Notes: generated by a model not told the origin, from the sequence alone. Shown: positions 17,477 to 26,597, counted from the stretch's first letter. The stretch: 64,000 nucleotides of DNA from Reyranella sp. (GCA_022844015.1 JALHMO010000006.1:1-64000), one strand, 5' to 3'. Numbers and translations: made by a program.

Positions 17477-18558
17477 AGCTCACCCGCCGCGAGCGCCGCG
17501 AATGGCGGATCGTGTTGTGGATCGGCCTGGCCAGCGCCGTGATCAGCGGCTATTTCGGCCTCGCCATCGCGCCCGACGACGAGCACCCCGTGCGGGCGAT
17601 CCTGCTCGGCGTGCTGACCTCGCTGCTGATCGCCACGCCAATCAGCATCGTCGAGGCGCGGCGCGCCCGTAGCAGCACTCTGCGTCGGCTGCGCCGTCTG
17701 CCGCTCGCTCTCTACCTCGTCGTCAAGGTCGCCTTCTATCTCGTCGTGATCGTCTTCGGCCTGGTCGCATCGCGCTGGTTTGCGGCGTGGACCGCGGACC
17801 GAGAGATCAGCTTCGACGCGGTCTTCGGCAGCTCGCTCGTCTTCGCCGTGGCGATGTCCCTGGTTGGCAACCTGATCATCGAGATAGGCGGGTTGCTGGG
17901 CTTCAGCACGCTCGAGAACCTGCTGACCGGGCGCTACGTCCAGCCGCGGCGCGAGCAGCGCGTTTTCCTGCTGGTCGACATGCGCAACTCGACCGGCCTG
18001 GCCGAGCGGCTCGGGCCGGTCCGCTTCCACGAGCTGTTGAACTGGTTCCTCCGCGACATCTCCGACGCGGCTTTGGAGTGCGACGCCGAGATCCACAAGT
18101 ATGTCGGCGACGAGGCGATCCTGACATGGCCAATCGATCGTGCGCTGACCGACGGCGCCTGCCTCGCCTGCCCGTTCATGGTCCAGGACATCATTGCGCG
18201 CAACCGTGAGCGGTACCGGTCGCGCTTCGGCGTCGTGCCGGCCTTTCGCGCCGCCCTGCACTGCGGCGAGATCGTCGCCGGCGAGATCGGCGACGTGCGG
18301 CGCGAGATCGCCTATGTCGGCGACACCCTGAACACGACAGCGCGTCTGCTCGAAGCAGCCAAGAGCATGGCTCGGGATATCCTGGTGTCGGCCGATCTGT
18401 TGCAGCAGACGCGCTTGCCGGCCGATCTGCGTGCCGAGCCCTTGCCGACGCTCGAGGTGCGCGGCCGCAGCGCGCCACTCGGCATAGCCGCGCTGCAGAG
18501 GAGGTCAGCGCCGGGCAGAGAAGCGGTCGAGCAGGCTGCCGAGGATGCCTTTCGGTAG
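17473..18558 (+). CDS. membrane-anchored class III adenylate/guanylate cyclase
   Basis: A 361-residue protein with four predicted membrane helices (about 13-33, 41-61, 77-100, 116-138) followed by a CHD nucleotide cyclase domain. Metal-binding Asp169 (FLLVDMRNSTGLAERLG) and Asp213 (HKYVGDEAILTW) are both present. GDTLNTTARL supplies the transition-state Asn and Arg, and the Lys before YVGDE is the purine-specifying type. The catalytic set is complete, so it probably makes a cyclic nucleotide. ATGA overlap with the dehydratase gene implies coupled translation. Its last 54 bp overlap the convergent livM gene. Confidence 0.9.
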   Translation: MKLTRRERREWRIVLWIGLASAVISGYFGLAIAPDDEHPVRAILLGVLTSLLIATPISIVEARRARSSTLRRLRRLPLALYLVVKVAFYLVVIVFGLVASRWFAAWTADREISFDAVFGSSLVFAVAMSLVGNLIIEIGGLLGFSTLENLLTGRYVQPRREQRVFLLVDMRNSTGLAERLGPVRFHELLNWFLRDISDAALECDAEIHKYVGDEAILTWPIDRALTDGACLACPFMVQDIIARNRERYRSRFGVVPAFRAALHCGEIVAGEIGDVRREIAYVGDTLNTTARLLEAAKSMARDILVSADLLQQTRLPADLRAEPLPTLEVRGRSAPLGIAALQRRSAPGREAVEQAAEDAFR

Positions 18559-19464
18559 AAAGATGATGAACAGCACCAGCAGCACGCCGTAGACCAGATT
18601 GTCCCAGCCCACCGCCTTGGTGCCGAAGCCGATGCGCAGGCCCTCGGCGAGCGCGATGGTAATGACGGCGCCCACGGTCGGTCCCAGGGCGACGTAGATT
18701 CCGCCGACCACGACGGCGAACACCATCTGCAGGGAGACCGCGATGCCGCTCACCGTGTCGGGCGAGATGAACATCTGGTACTGGCAGTAGAGCGCCCCGG
18801 CGAGCGCCGTCATGAGGGCGCTGATGACGGTGATGCGGAGCTTCTCGAAGGTGACGTTGACGCCGGCCGCGGCGGCCGCGTCCTCGTCCTCCGAGATCGC
18901 CTCCAACGCGTAGCGCGCCATGCTGCGGTCCACTAGGTGCCAGATCACGATGCCGGCCGCCCAGACGCCGAGGGCGATCAGATACCAGGTTGTCTTGTCG
19001 TCGAACTGCAGGGCAACGATGTGATTGCCCTTGGTACGTTCGGGCGTGTAGCCGAGCGATCCGCCGGTGAAGTCGCGTGTCGCCGTGATGACCTGCAGAA
19101 CGATTCCCGAGAGGGCGAGCGTCACCAGCACGAAATAGTGGCCGGTGATGCGAAAGCGGAAGCACGGATAGGCCACGACTACGGCGAGAGCACCCGCGCA
19201 GATCAGGGCGATCGGGATGCCGATCCACGGCGTGACGCCGAGATGGTTCCACATCAGCGCCGTGACATAGGCGCCGATGCCCATGAAACCGCCATGCCCC
19301 AGCGAGACCAGGCCAAACCGCCCCATCATCGACCACGACGTGTAGGCGAACGACCAGATCAGGATCAGGATGATGATGTGCAGCGGATAGGGGTCGCGAT
19401 ACACGAACGGCAGCGCAATCAGCGCCAGGCCGAGAACCGCGTAGACGATCGTGCGCTGGTTCAC
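18505..19464 (-). CDS. livM: branched-chain amino acid ABC transporter, permease LivM
   Basis: A 319-residue inner-membrane permease with about eight to nine hydrophobic helices. It contains the LivM motif WSMMGRFGLVSLGHGGFMGIGAY near residue 43, the VSLGHGGFMGIGAYVTAL signature of this family and the EAA-like loop LEAISEDEDAAAAAGVNV facing LivG/F. It starts with GTG at 19464 behind GAAGAGG. Last gene of livK-G-F-H-M; its 3' end overlaps the cyclase gene on the opposite strand, so the two transcripts collide. Confidence 0.92.
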   Translation of the reverse strand: MNQRTIVYAVLGLALIALPFVYRDPYPLHIIILILIWSFAYTSWSMMGRFGLVSLGHGGFMGIGAYVTALMWNHLGVTPWIGIPIALICAGALAVVVAYPCFRFRITGHYFVLVTLALSGIVLQVITATRDFTGGSLGYTPERTKGNHIVALQFDDKTTWYLIALGVWAAGIVIWHLVDRSMARYALEAISEDEDAAAAAGVNVTFEKLRITVISALMTALAGALYCQYQMFISPDTVSGIAVSLQMVFAVVVGGIYVALGPTVGAVITIALAEGLRIGFGTKAVGWDNLVYGVLLVLFIIFLPKGILGSLLDRFSARR

Positions 19465-19474
19465 GGGTACCTCT

Positions 19475-20356
19475 TCATTGGCGCTTCGCCAGCAGGCCGG
19501 CCGGCCGGATGAACATCATCAGGATGAAGAAGGCGAAGGCCAGCACGTATCCCCATTCCAGATCGGAGAACAGGCCGCCCAGGGAGATGATCTGGGCGAA
19601 CAGGAAGGCCGCGGCGAAGCCACCGACGAAATTGCCCAGCCCACCCAGCACGCAGATCAGGAAGGTGATCGGGCCGAACGACAGGCCGACGAAGGGATGG
19701 ACGTCGTACTGCAGCACCAGCAGGCAGGCCGCCAGGCCGGCCAGGGCGCCGCCCAGCGCCGAGGTGATGAGGTAGATGCGCCGCGTGTCGACGCCCATCA
19801 GGGCCATGATCTGGCGGTCCTGGGCAATGGCGCGGATGGCGGTGCCGATATAGGTCCGCTTCATGAAGAAATAGACCACGATCATGCCGATGGCGGCAGC
19901 GGCGAAGGCGAGCAGCCGCGAGTAGCTGAAGTGCATCTCGCCGAACGCCAGCACCGGCAGGCGGATGCCGAGATTGCGGAAGTCGATGCCGAACGCCACG
20001 GTGGCGAAGCTCTGCAGGACGAACAGCACGCCGCCGGTGGCGAGCAGCTGGTTGATCGGCGGCCCCGACAGCAACGGCTCGATCACCAGGAAGTGCAGCA
20101 GCGCACCCAGGATCGCCACCAGCACGATCGCCAGCGGCGCCGCCAGATAGTACGACAGGCCATAGTATTGCACGAGATAGTACATGCCGTACATGCCGAT
20201 CATCACCAGCTCGGCGTAGCAGATCCAGGTGACGTCGATGACGCCGAAGATCAGGTTGAGACCGAGCGCCAGCAGCGCCAGCACGCCCCCCAGCAGGATG
20301 CCGTTGATCATCGCCTCGACGAGGTAGATGTCGAAAAGCTCGAGGAATGAGTCCAT
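19475..20356 (-). CDS. livH: branched-chain amino acid ABC transporter, permease LivH
   Basis: A 293-residue permease with about eight membrane helices, starting MDSFLELFDIYLVEAMINGI. Family marks are LALLALGLNLIFGVIDVTWI, RAIAQDRQIMALMGVDTRRI (cytoplasmic coupling loop) and LICVLGGLGNFVGGFAAAF. GGAG lies before the ATG. It ends 10 bp before livM starts and is separated from livF by the 108-bp perfect palindrome at 20380-20487, which may alter expression of the permease half relative to the ATPase half. Confidence 0.92.
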   Translation of the reverse strand: MDSFLELFDIYLVEAMINGILLGGVLALLALGLNLIFGVIDVTWICYAELVMIGMYGMYYLVQYYGLSYYLAAPLAIVLVAILGALLHFLVIEPLLSGPPINQLLATGGVLFVLQSFATVAFGIDFRNLGIRLPVLAFGEMHFSYSRLLAFAAAAIGMIVVYFFMKRTYIGTAIRAIAQDRQIMALMGVDTRRIYLITSALGGALAGLAACLLVLQYDVHPFVGLSFGPITFLICVLGGLGNFVGGFAAAFLFAQIISLGGLFSDLEWGYVLAFAFFILMMFIRPAGLLAKRQ

Positions 20357-20379
20357 GCCTGCTCCGCTACAATCCAACC

Positions 20380-20487
20380 TCACCCTGATGCGCCGCGCGA
20401 AGCGCGGCGTCTCGAAGGGAGGACCACAGACCGGTGTGCGCTGCCGCCCCTTCGAGACGCCGCGCTTCGCGCGGCGCATCAGGGTGA
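20380..20487. repeat. family C palindrome with perfect 40-bp arms
   Basis: The left arm 20380-20419 begins TCACCCTGATGCGCCGCGCG and the right arm 20448-20487 is its exact reverse complement, ending CGCATCAGGGTGA; the loop is 28 bp. It is the least decayed repeat in the window, so it is young or under selection. It sits between livF and livH inside one operon and would form a very stable mRNA hairpin there. Confidence 0.95.
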
Positions 20488-20496
20488 CGTATGTAC

Positions 20497-21216
20497 TTAA
20501 ACACCAAGATAGGCCTGCTTGATGGTGTCGCTTTCCATCATCTCGGCGGCGGTACCCGAGGCGCGGATGGTGCCGGCCTCCAGCAGGTAGGCGCGGTCGA
20601 CGACGCGCAGGACCTGCTGGACGTTCTGCTCGACGATCAGCACCGTCAGCCCGCCCGCGCGGATGCGCTTCACCAGTTCGAACACCTGCTGGACGACAAC
20701 CGGCGCCAGGCCGGCCGACGGCTCGTCGAGCAGCAGCAGCTTGGGATCGCTCATCAGCGCGCGGCCGATCGCGCACATCTGCTGCTCGCCTCCCGACATC
20801 GTGCCGGCGAGCTGGCCGCGCCGTTCCTTGAGTCGCGGGAACAGCGCGAATACGACCTCGAGGCGCTCGGCGAACTTGCGCCGCGCCTCGGGGATGAACG
20901 CCCCCATCTTGAGGTTGTCCTCGACGGTGAGCCGGGGAAACAGCCGGCGGTTCTCCGGAACATGCGCGATGCCGAGGCCGACGATGCGATGGGCCGCCGT
21001 CGCCACCACATCGGTGCCCTCCATGGCGATGCTGCCACTGCTCGGTCGGATCAGCCCCGAGATCACCCGCATCAGGGTGGTCTTGCCGGCGCCGTTGGGG
21101 CCGATCACGCCGACCGCCTCGCCGGCCCTGACGTCGAGGCTGACGCCGAACAGCACCTGGAAGCTGCCATAGCCGGCGTCCACCTTGTCGAGCACGAGCA
21201 TGCGGGTGTCGGCCAT
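20497..21216 (-). CDS. livF: branched-chain amino acid ABC transporter, ATP-binding protein LivF
   Basis: A 239-residue ATPase. Walker A is GPNGAGKTT, the signature is MSGGEQQMCAIGRALM, Walker B LLLLDEPSAGLAP and the H-loop region VEQNVQQ. HVPENRRLFPRLTVEDNLKMG is the LivF-specific Q-loop stretch. The ATG at 21216 is 2 bp after the livG stop. It forms the ATPase heterodimer with LivG. Confidence 0.94.
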   Translation of the reverse strand: MADTRMLVLDKVDAGYGSFQVLFGVSLDVRAGEAVGVIGPNGAGKTTLMRVISGLIRPSSGSIAMEGTDVVATAAHRIVGLGIAHVPENRRLFPRLTVEDNLKMGAFIPEARRKFAERLEVVFALFPRLKERRGQLAGTMSGGEQQMCAIGRALMSDPKLLLLDEPSAGLAPVVVQQVFELVKRIRAGGLTVLIVEQNVQQVLRVVDRAYLLEAGTIRASGTAAEMMESDTIKQAYLGV

Positions 21217-21218
21217 GG

Positions 21219-21974
21219 TCAGCGCCGCTTCTCGGCGGCGGCCGCCTGAGTGGCATCGGCGTCGGTGCCGAGATAGACCTCGATCACCCGCGGATCGTTC
21301 GACACCGCACTGGGCAGGCCTTCGCTGATCTTCTCGCCGTGATCGAGCACCATGACACGGTCGACCACGCGCATCAGCACGCCCATGATGTGCTCGACCC
21401 AGATGATGGTGATGCCGAGCTCGTCGCGGATCTTGCGCAGCATGTCGGCTGCCTGGTCCATCTCCGTCTCGTCGAGCCCGCCCAGGCTCTCGTCGGCCAG
21501 CAGGAGCTTGGGGCCGGTCGCCAGTGCCTTGGCGAGTTCGAGCTTCTTCAGGCCGGCGGCGCCCAGCCCGTCGACGCGGGCCGCGCGATCGGTCGGCAGG
21601 CCGACCATGCCGAGCGCCTGCTCGGCCGCTTGGTCGGCCCTGGCGCGGCTGTGCCCGCCTTGGCCGTAGAAGCCTGCCAGAGCCACGTTCTCGAAGATCG
21701 ACAGTCGGCGGAACGGCCGCGGGATCTGGAACGTGCGGCCAATACCGCGATTGATGATGCGATGCGGAGCGAGACCGGAAATCTCCCGCCCCTCGAAGGC
21801 GATCGAGCCCGCAGTCGGCGGAAACGTGCCCGACAGCATGTTGAAGATCGTGCTCTTGCCCGATCCATTGGGGCCGATCAGGCCGAGGATCTCGCCCTGA
21901 TCGACCTTGAAAGACACGTTGCCGACGGCCGTGAAGCCACCGAAACGCTTGACCAAACCCTCGACAACGAGCAC
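21219..21974 (-). CDS. livG: branched-chain amino acid ABC transporter, ATP-binding protein LivG
   Basis: A 251-residue ATPase with Walker A GPNGSGKST, Q-loop GIGRTFQIPRPFRRLSIFEN (LivG type) and Walker B LLLADESLGGLDE. The signature region reads GLGAAGLKKLELAKAL: the canonical LSGGQ is GAAGL here, a known looseness in LivG-like proteins but worth noting. The start is GTG at 21974, with an in-frame stop just upstream and GGAAG about 12 nt before it. It follows livK by 24 bp. Confidence 0.9.
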   Translation of the reverse strand: MLVVEGLVKRFGGFTAVGNVSFKVDQGEILGLIGPNGSGKSTIFNMLSGTFPPTAGSIAFEGREISGLAPHRIINRGIGRTFQIPRPFRRLSIFENVALAGFYGQGGHSRARADQAAEQALGMVGLPTDRAARVDGLGAAGLKKLELAKALATGPKLLLADESLGGLDETEMDQAADMLRKIRDELGITIIWVEHIMGVLMRVVDRVMVLDHGEKISEGLPSAVSNDPRVIEVYLGTDADATQAAAAEKRR

Positions 21975-21998
21975 CGCGGCGACTTTCTTCCGGTCCGC

Positions 21999-23309
21999 CT
22001 ACTTGTTGCTGTAGGTCGTCCCGGCAGGTAGCGGCAGCACCGCTTCCCGCTGCGCCTGGCTCTTCGGCCATACCACATACGACTTGTCGTCGACGTACTG
22101 GATGACGACCGGGAAGGCGCGGTCGTTCTGGCCCGCCATCGGCTTCCCCTCGCCCTCGAACTTGACGCCGAAGCCAAGCATCGTGCCGCCTTCCGGAATG
22201 TCGGTGTCGAGGGCGGCCTTGCGCAGCGCCTCCGCATCGATGCCACCGTACTTCTTGATGGCACGCGGAAGCACGTCGGTCAGGAACAGGTAGGTGTTGG
22301 AGGCCGCCATGCCGACATGCGCGGAGCGGATGGCGACGCCGGGCTTCACCTTGTCGAACTCATCGCCAATGTACTTGATCTCGGGCGGCAGCTTGGCGTC
22401 AAGCGCGCCCTGGTTGGTCAGCCAGATCGAGATCGGATCGGCGTTGAAGAAGTAGTTTACGTCCTTGCCCAAGCCTTCCTTGAGCTTCTCGTATACGCCG
22501 TAGCCCGCGCCATGGCCGACCAGCGTCTGGAACTTGAGTCCTTGCTCGCGCGCCTGGCGCAGCAGCAGGGTGATGTCCGGGTTGTAGCCGGTGTGGAAGA
22601 CGACGTCCGGCCGCGCCCGCTTGAGCTTGGTGACCAGCGCGGACAGGTCGGGCGCGGTCGCGGCGTAGCCTTCCTTGAGCACGATGTTGAACCCGGCCTT
22701 CTTGGCTCCGGCCTCGTTGCCCTTGGCGACGTCGACACCGTAGGCGCCATCCTCGTGGACGATGGCGACACGCAGATCCTTGGCTTCCTTGCCGAGCTTC
22801 GACTTGGCGTTCTGGCTGATGAAGTCCATCGTCATCAGGCCGAACTGCTGGCCGCTCGGTTGGGCGCGGAAAACGTACTTGAGATTGCGATTCTCGAGCA
22901 CCGCCGAGGAGATGCAGGTGGTGATCCACATGAACTTCTTGAGCTGCTCGACGCGGGCCGCGACCGGCACGCACTGGGCCGACGAGTAGAAGCCCAGCAG
23001 CATGTCGACCTTTTCCTGCTCGATCAGACGCACCGCCTCGTTGATGGCGACGTCGGGCTTGCTCTGGGCGTCGGCGTAGATCACCTCGATCTTGTAGCCT
23101 TCGACCCCGGTCTTGACGAACTTGTCGAGCACGATCTTGGCGCCGGTGTACTGGAGCTCGGAACCGCCTCCGGCCAGCGGGCCCGTAAGGTCGTAGACGA
23201 CGCCGATCTTGAGCTTCTTCTCCTGGGCCCAGGCGCTCGCCGCCATACCCAGGGCCGCGGTCACGGCAGCAACGCCACACAACAGCCGGGCGATTCTTCC
23301 CTTGGACAT
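21999..23309 (-). CDS. livK: branched-chain amino acid ABC transporter, substrate-binding protein
   Basis: A 436-residue type I periplasmic binding protein. The signal peptide is RIARLLCGVAAVTAALGMAA with cleavage after SAWAQ. The mature start KLKIGVVYDLTGPLAGGG is the classic Leu/Ile/Val-binding-protein entry; GYKIEVIYADAQSKPDVA and LLGFYSSAQCVPVAARVEQ form the ligand cleft. The ATG at 23309 has GGAGG upstream. It is longer than LivJ/LivK of E. coli (about 370), like the amide/urea-type branch, so the ligand may not be a branched-chain amino acid. First gene of livKGFHM. Confidence 0.88.
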   Translation of the reverse strand: MSKGRIARLLCGVAAVTAALGMAASAWAQEKKLKIGVVYDLTGPLAGGGSELQYTGAKIVLDKFVKTGVEGYKIEVIYADAQSKPDVAINEAVRLIEQEKVDMLLGFYSSAQCVPVAARVEQLKKFMWITTCISSAVLENRNLKYVFRAQPSGQQFGLMTMDFISQNAKSKLGKEAKDLRVAIVHEDGAYGVDVAKGNEAGAKKAGFNIVLKEGYAATAPDLSALVTKLKRARPDVVFHTGYNPDITLLLRQAREQGLKFQTLVGHGAGYGVYEKLKEGLGKDVNYFFNADPISIWLTNQGALDAKLPPEIKYIGDEFDKVKPGVAIRSAHVGMAASNTYLFLTDVLPRAIKKYGGIDAEALRKAALDTDIPEGGTMLGFGVKFEGEGKPMAGQNDRAFPVVIQYVDDKSYVVWPKSQAQREAVLPLPAGTTYSNK

Positions 23310-23492
23310 CAAGTCCTCCCCAAGAGGGCAAACCAGACGCTTCAGCGTCTCTCGTTGCTCGTATCACACGAGGCAGCCCGCCGGATGTCAACCCGGATTT
23401 CCCGACGACACAGGCAGTGAACGCAGCGCCGGCTGTTGCCGTCGCACGCCGAAATCGCCGGCGAGGATTTCCCGACAGCGCACGCGCCGCCG

Positions 23493-25451
23493 TCAGCCGC
23501 GATTCTCGCCGGGCGTCAGGACGTCGAACATCATCCGCACCTGCTGATCCAGCATGGCGAACAGCGCAGCGAGCCGCGAGAGGTCGCCCTCGATCGCCAG
23601 CTTGCCCGACATGATCGCTTCGGGTGGCGCCAGACGCTGCAGCACGATGGCGTCGAGCGTCTCGCGCGTCGTCGTGATCGACGCGGCCGCCCTGTCGGAC
23701 CACTCGTTCATCCGGTGAGTCAGCGTCGAATGCTTGAGAGTGAGCACGACCTTCTCGGCGCGGTCGGTGAAGTGCCAGTTGAGCGTCATCGCCTGGCCGG
23801 CCGCCTTCGCCGGATCGAGCCGGATGGCGATGAGGTCGAAGAAGATGTCGGTGCTGAGACCGGCCAGGATGTCGCCGCCCATCGCGGGACCGCGCGCCGG
23901 CACCTGGAACACGCCGTGACGCAACTCCTGGGCGCCATAGAGGAAAGCGTTGCGCCAGGTCGCCGATTCGGCCTGGTAGCCCATCTGCTCCAGCGCGTCG
24001 GCACAGAGCGCGCGGGCCCCGGTGTTGTCGGGCTCGGCGTAGACCACTTCCTTCATGACCTGCGCCACCCAGCGATACTCGCCGTTGGCGAAGTCGACCC
24101 GGGCGCGGGCGATCACCGCCGCCGCTCCGCCCATGTACTCGACGAGCTTGCGCGCCGCCGGCGCCGGCGGCAGCGGATGCAGGTTGCAGGGATTGGCGTC
24201 GTACCAGCTGAGATAGCGCTGATAGACGGCCTTCACGTTGTGATTGACCGTGCCGTAGTAGCCGCGCGCCGACCAGCGCTCGGCGAGGCCCGGCGGCAGG
24301 TCGATAGCCTCGGCGATCTCGGCCGGCCGCCAGCCCTTGTTCATCAGGCGCAGCGTCTGGTCGTGGATATGCTTGTAGAGGTCGCGCTGGGACTCGAGGT
24401 GATCGCGGATTGCCTCCCTGCCCCAGGTCGGCCAGTGGTGCTGGCCGATCAGGATATCGGCGTCGGCTCCATAAAGGGCGATGGCATCGCCGATGTACTT
24501 CGCCCAGATCCGCGGGTCGCGCGCCACGGCGCCGCGCAACGGGATGAAGTTGTGCAGCAGCGGGCAGGCATTCTCCGCCATGTTGAGCACGCGAAGCTCA
24601 GGATAGAACATGTGCATCTCGGCCGGCGACTCGGTCTCCGGCGCGAGCTGGAAGACGATGCGGACGCCGTCGATCGTGTGTTCCTCGACCGGCCGGACGA
24701 TGCTGAGCGTGGGCGCGATCAGCCCGACCGTGCCGCGGGCGATGCCCTTTCCCAGGCCGGCGTCGACCTGCCCGCGCGGGCCGCGCGGCAGCAGGGTGCC
24801 GAACTGGAACTGCGCCCGTCGCGCCATCGGCATGCCGGCCAGCACGTTCTCGCCCGACACGGCGTCCATGAAGCCGTCGGGGGCGATCACCTGGACCTTA
24901 CCCGCCTTGACGTCGCCGTCGTCGACGACGCCGCGCACGCCGCCGTAGTGATCGACATGACTGTGGGTGTAGATGACCGCCGCCACGGGTCTGTCGCCGC
25001 GATGCGCGCGGTAGTGCGCCAGCGCCGCGCGCGCGACCTCGGCAGTAGTCAGCGGATCGATGACGATCAGGCCGCTGTCGCCCTCGATCACCGTCATGTT
25101 GGAGATGTCGAAGCCGCGCAGCTGGTAGAGCCGGTCGGTGACCTTGAACAGGCCGTTGGCGAGATTGAGCCGCGCCTGGCGCCACAGGCTGGGATTGACG
25201 GTGGCCGGCGCCAGCTCGCCGTCGATGAAGGCGTACTCGCCGAGGTTCCACAGGACTGTCCCGCTTCCCGTGCGCACCAGTCCCTCGGGCACCGGCGCGA
25301 TCAGGCCACGCTTTGCCGCCTCGAAGTCCGCCGTCTCGCCGAACGGCAGCCGGGCGGCCATCTCCGCATTGGCGGCCCGGGTCGCGGGCTCGGCGTCACG
25401 CGCGACATCGAGATGCGACGCCGGGACCGGAACGGCCGAAGCGGTTGCCAT
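23493..25451 (-). CDS. alkyl sulfatase-like metallo-beta-lactamase (SdsA1/BDS1 family)
   Basis: A 652-residue, three-domain enzyme. The metallo-beta-lactamase domain has the zinc motif YTHSHVDHYGGVRG near residue 170, plus AENACPLLHN and GQHHWPTWGRE, characteristic of type III alkylsulfatases. A helical dimerisation domain follows (SARGYYGTVNHNVKAVYQRY). The C-terminal SCP2-like domain ends FDVLTPGENRG. The family hydrolyses primary or secondary alkyl sulfates. No Sec signal is obvious, whereas SdsA1 is secreted, so location is uncertain. The Bug gene lies 11 bp upstream on the same strand. Confidence 0.87.
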   Translation of the reverse strand: MATASAVPVPASHLDVARDAEPATRAANAEMAARLPFGETADFEAAKRGLIAPVPEGLVRTGSGTVLWNLGEYAFIDGELAPATVNPSLWRQARLNLANGLFKVTDRLYQLRGFDISNMTVIEGDSGLIVIDPLTTAEVARAALAHYRAHRGDRPVAAVIYTHSHVDHYGGVRGVVDDGDVKAGKVQVIAPDGFMDAVSGENVLAGMPMARRAQFQFGTLLPRGPRGQVDAGLGKGIARGTVGLIAPTLSIVRPVEEHTIDGVRIVFQLAPETESPAEMHMFYPELRVLNMAENACPLLHNFIPLRGAVARDPRIWAKYIGDAIALYGADADILIGQHHWPTWGREAIRDHLESQRDLYKHIHDQTLRLMNKGWRPAEIAEAIDLPPGLAERWSARGYYGTVNHNVKAVYQRYLSWYDANPCNLHPLPPAPAARKLVEYMGGAAAVIARARVDFANGEYRWVAQVMKEVVYAEPDNTGARALCADALEQMGYQAESATWRNAFLYGAQELRHGVFQVPARGPAMGGDILAGLSTDIFFDLIAIRLDPAKAAGQAMTLNWHFTDRAEKVVLTLKHSTLTHRMNEWSDRAAASITTTRETLDAIVLQRLAPPEAIMSGKLAIEGDLSRLAALFAMLDQQVRMMFDVLTPGENRG

Positions 25452-25462
25452 TTCTCTTCCCC

Positions 25463-26437
25463 CTACCCCTCGACCTTGATGTTGTTGTCTTTCACGACCT
25501 TGGTCCAGCGCTCCGTCTCGAACTTGAGTTTCGCGAGATAGGCCTCCGGCGTGCTGCCGGTCGTGAAGAACCCGAGATCGGCGAATTTGCGCTTCACGTC
25601 CGGATCGCTGATCACCTGGTGCACGAGGCCGTTCAGCCGATCGACGATCGGGCGCGGCACTCCCGCGGGGGCAACCAGGCCGAAGAACACGGCGCTCACC
25701 ATGTCCGGCATGCCGAGCTCGACCACCGTCGGCACGTCGGGACAGACCAGGGAGCGCTCCTGCGAGGCGACCACCAGGCCTTTCAAGCGTCCGGCCTTGA
25801 CGTGATTGCCGGTCGGCAGCACCACATCGCAGATCATCGGCACATGGCCCGCCAGCACGTCGCGGATGGCATCCGCCGCGCCCTTGTAGGCCACGACCTC
25901 CATGTTGAGCTTGTTGCGCGTCTTGAACAGCTCCATCCAGAGATGGGGCTGATTGCCGATGCCCGACGTCGCGAAGCGCACCTTCTGCGGCTGCTTGTTC
26001 ACCCACTCGGCGAACTCGGCGTAGGTGCGAACCGGCAGGTCGTTGCTGAGCGCGATCAGGTCGGTGATGTCAACCAGGGTCGAGATGGGCTGGAAATCCT
26101 TGATCGGATCGTAGGGCTGCTTGAGCCCGAGCGCGGCGTTGGTCGCCAAGGTGGTCGTGCCGAGCAGCAGGGTGTGCCCGTCCGGCTTGGACTTGGCGAC
26201 CAGCTCCATGCCGATGATGGTGTTGCCACCGCCGCGGTTCTCCACGATCACCTGCTGGCCCAGCAGTGCCGTCATTTTCTCGGCAACCAGGCGGCCGGTC
26301 GTGTCGGTGGCACCGCCGGGGATGTAGGGCACCACGATCTTGACTGGCTGGTTGGGCCAAGCCTGGGCTCGCACCGACGAAGCAGCCACGATCGTCCAAC
26401 TGGCAGCTGCCGCAAGCGCACCACGTCTCTTCAGCAT
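25463..26437 (-). CDS. tripartite tricarboxylate transporter substrate-binding protein (Bug/TctC family)
   Basis: A 324-residue periplasmic binding protein with signal LKRRGALAAAASWTIVAASS ending in VRAQ. Bug hallmarks are WPNQPVKIVVPYIPGGATD near the mature start, NRGGGNTIIGMELVAKSKPD, and the C-terminal RPIVDRLNGLVHQVISDPDV. The ATG at 26437 is preferred because GGGAGGAAGG precedes it. No TctA/TctB genes are adjacent, as usual for this expanded family. Being cotranscribed with the alkylsulfatase-like gene suggests a role with that substrate or product. Confidence 0.9.
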   Translation of the reverse strand: MLKRRGALAAAASWTIVAASSVRAQAWPNQPVKIVVPYIPGGATDTTGRLVAEKMTALLGQQVIVENRGGGNTIIGMELVAKSKPDGHTLLLGTTTLATNAALGLKQPYDPIKDFQPISTLVDITDLIALSNDLPVRTYAEFAEWVNKQPQKVRFATSGIGNQPHLWMELFKTRNKLNMEVVAYKGAADAIRDVLAGHVPMICDVVLPTGNHVKAGRLKGLVVASQERSLVCPDVPTVVELGMPDMVSAVFFGLVAPAGVPRPIVDRLNGLVHQVISDPDVKRKFADLGFFTTGSTPEAYLAKLKFETERWTKVVKDNNIKVEG

Positions 26438-26510
26438 CCTTCCTCCCACGTCCTGTTCAGCAGACTACTGCCTTGACACCGATTCGAAGGATAGCGCACT
26501 TTGCGGCGCA

Positions 26511-26576
26511 ATGACGAACCTTGCCACGCACATCCGACGCCGGCGCCGCGCCAACCGAACAGCGCGAATGCGATGA
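26511..26576 (+). CDS. arginine-rich leader peptide, 21 aa
   Basis: The open frame begins MTNLATHIRRRRRANRT and ends ARMR before TGA. Eight of 21 residues are Arg, five in a row, encoded CGA CGC CGG CGC CGC. It ends 21 bp before an intrinsic terminator and 77 bp before the start of an arginine-biosynthesis gene. The ribosome-binding site is weak (no AGGAG within 12 nt). Role inferred: ribosome stalling at Arg codons when Arg-tRNA is scarce would favour antitermination. It could instead be a chance Arg run in GC-rich DNA; the context argues against that. Confidence 0.6.
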   Translation: MTNLATHIRRRRRANRTARMR

Positions 26577-26597
26577 CGCATGCTGCGTCCGACCGCA

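Noticed and set aside
23390-23492. Two GGATTTCCCGAC words 70 bp apart between livK and the alkylsulfatase-like gene, considered as a CRISPR-like or iteron start
   Set aside because: Only two short copies, no regular spacing and no further repeats.
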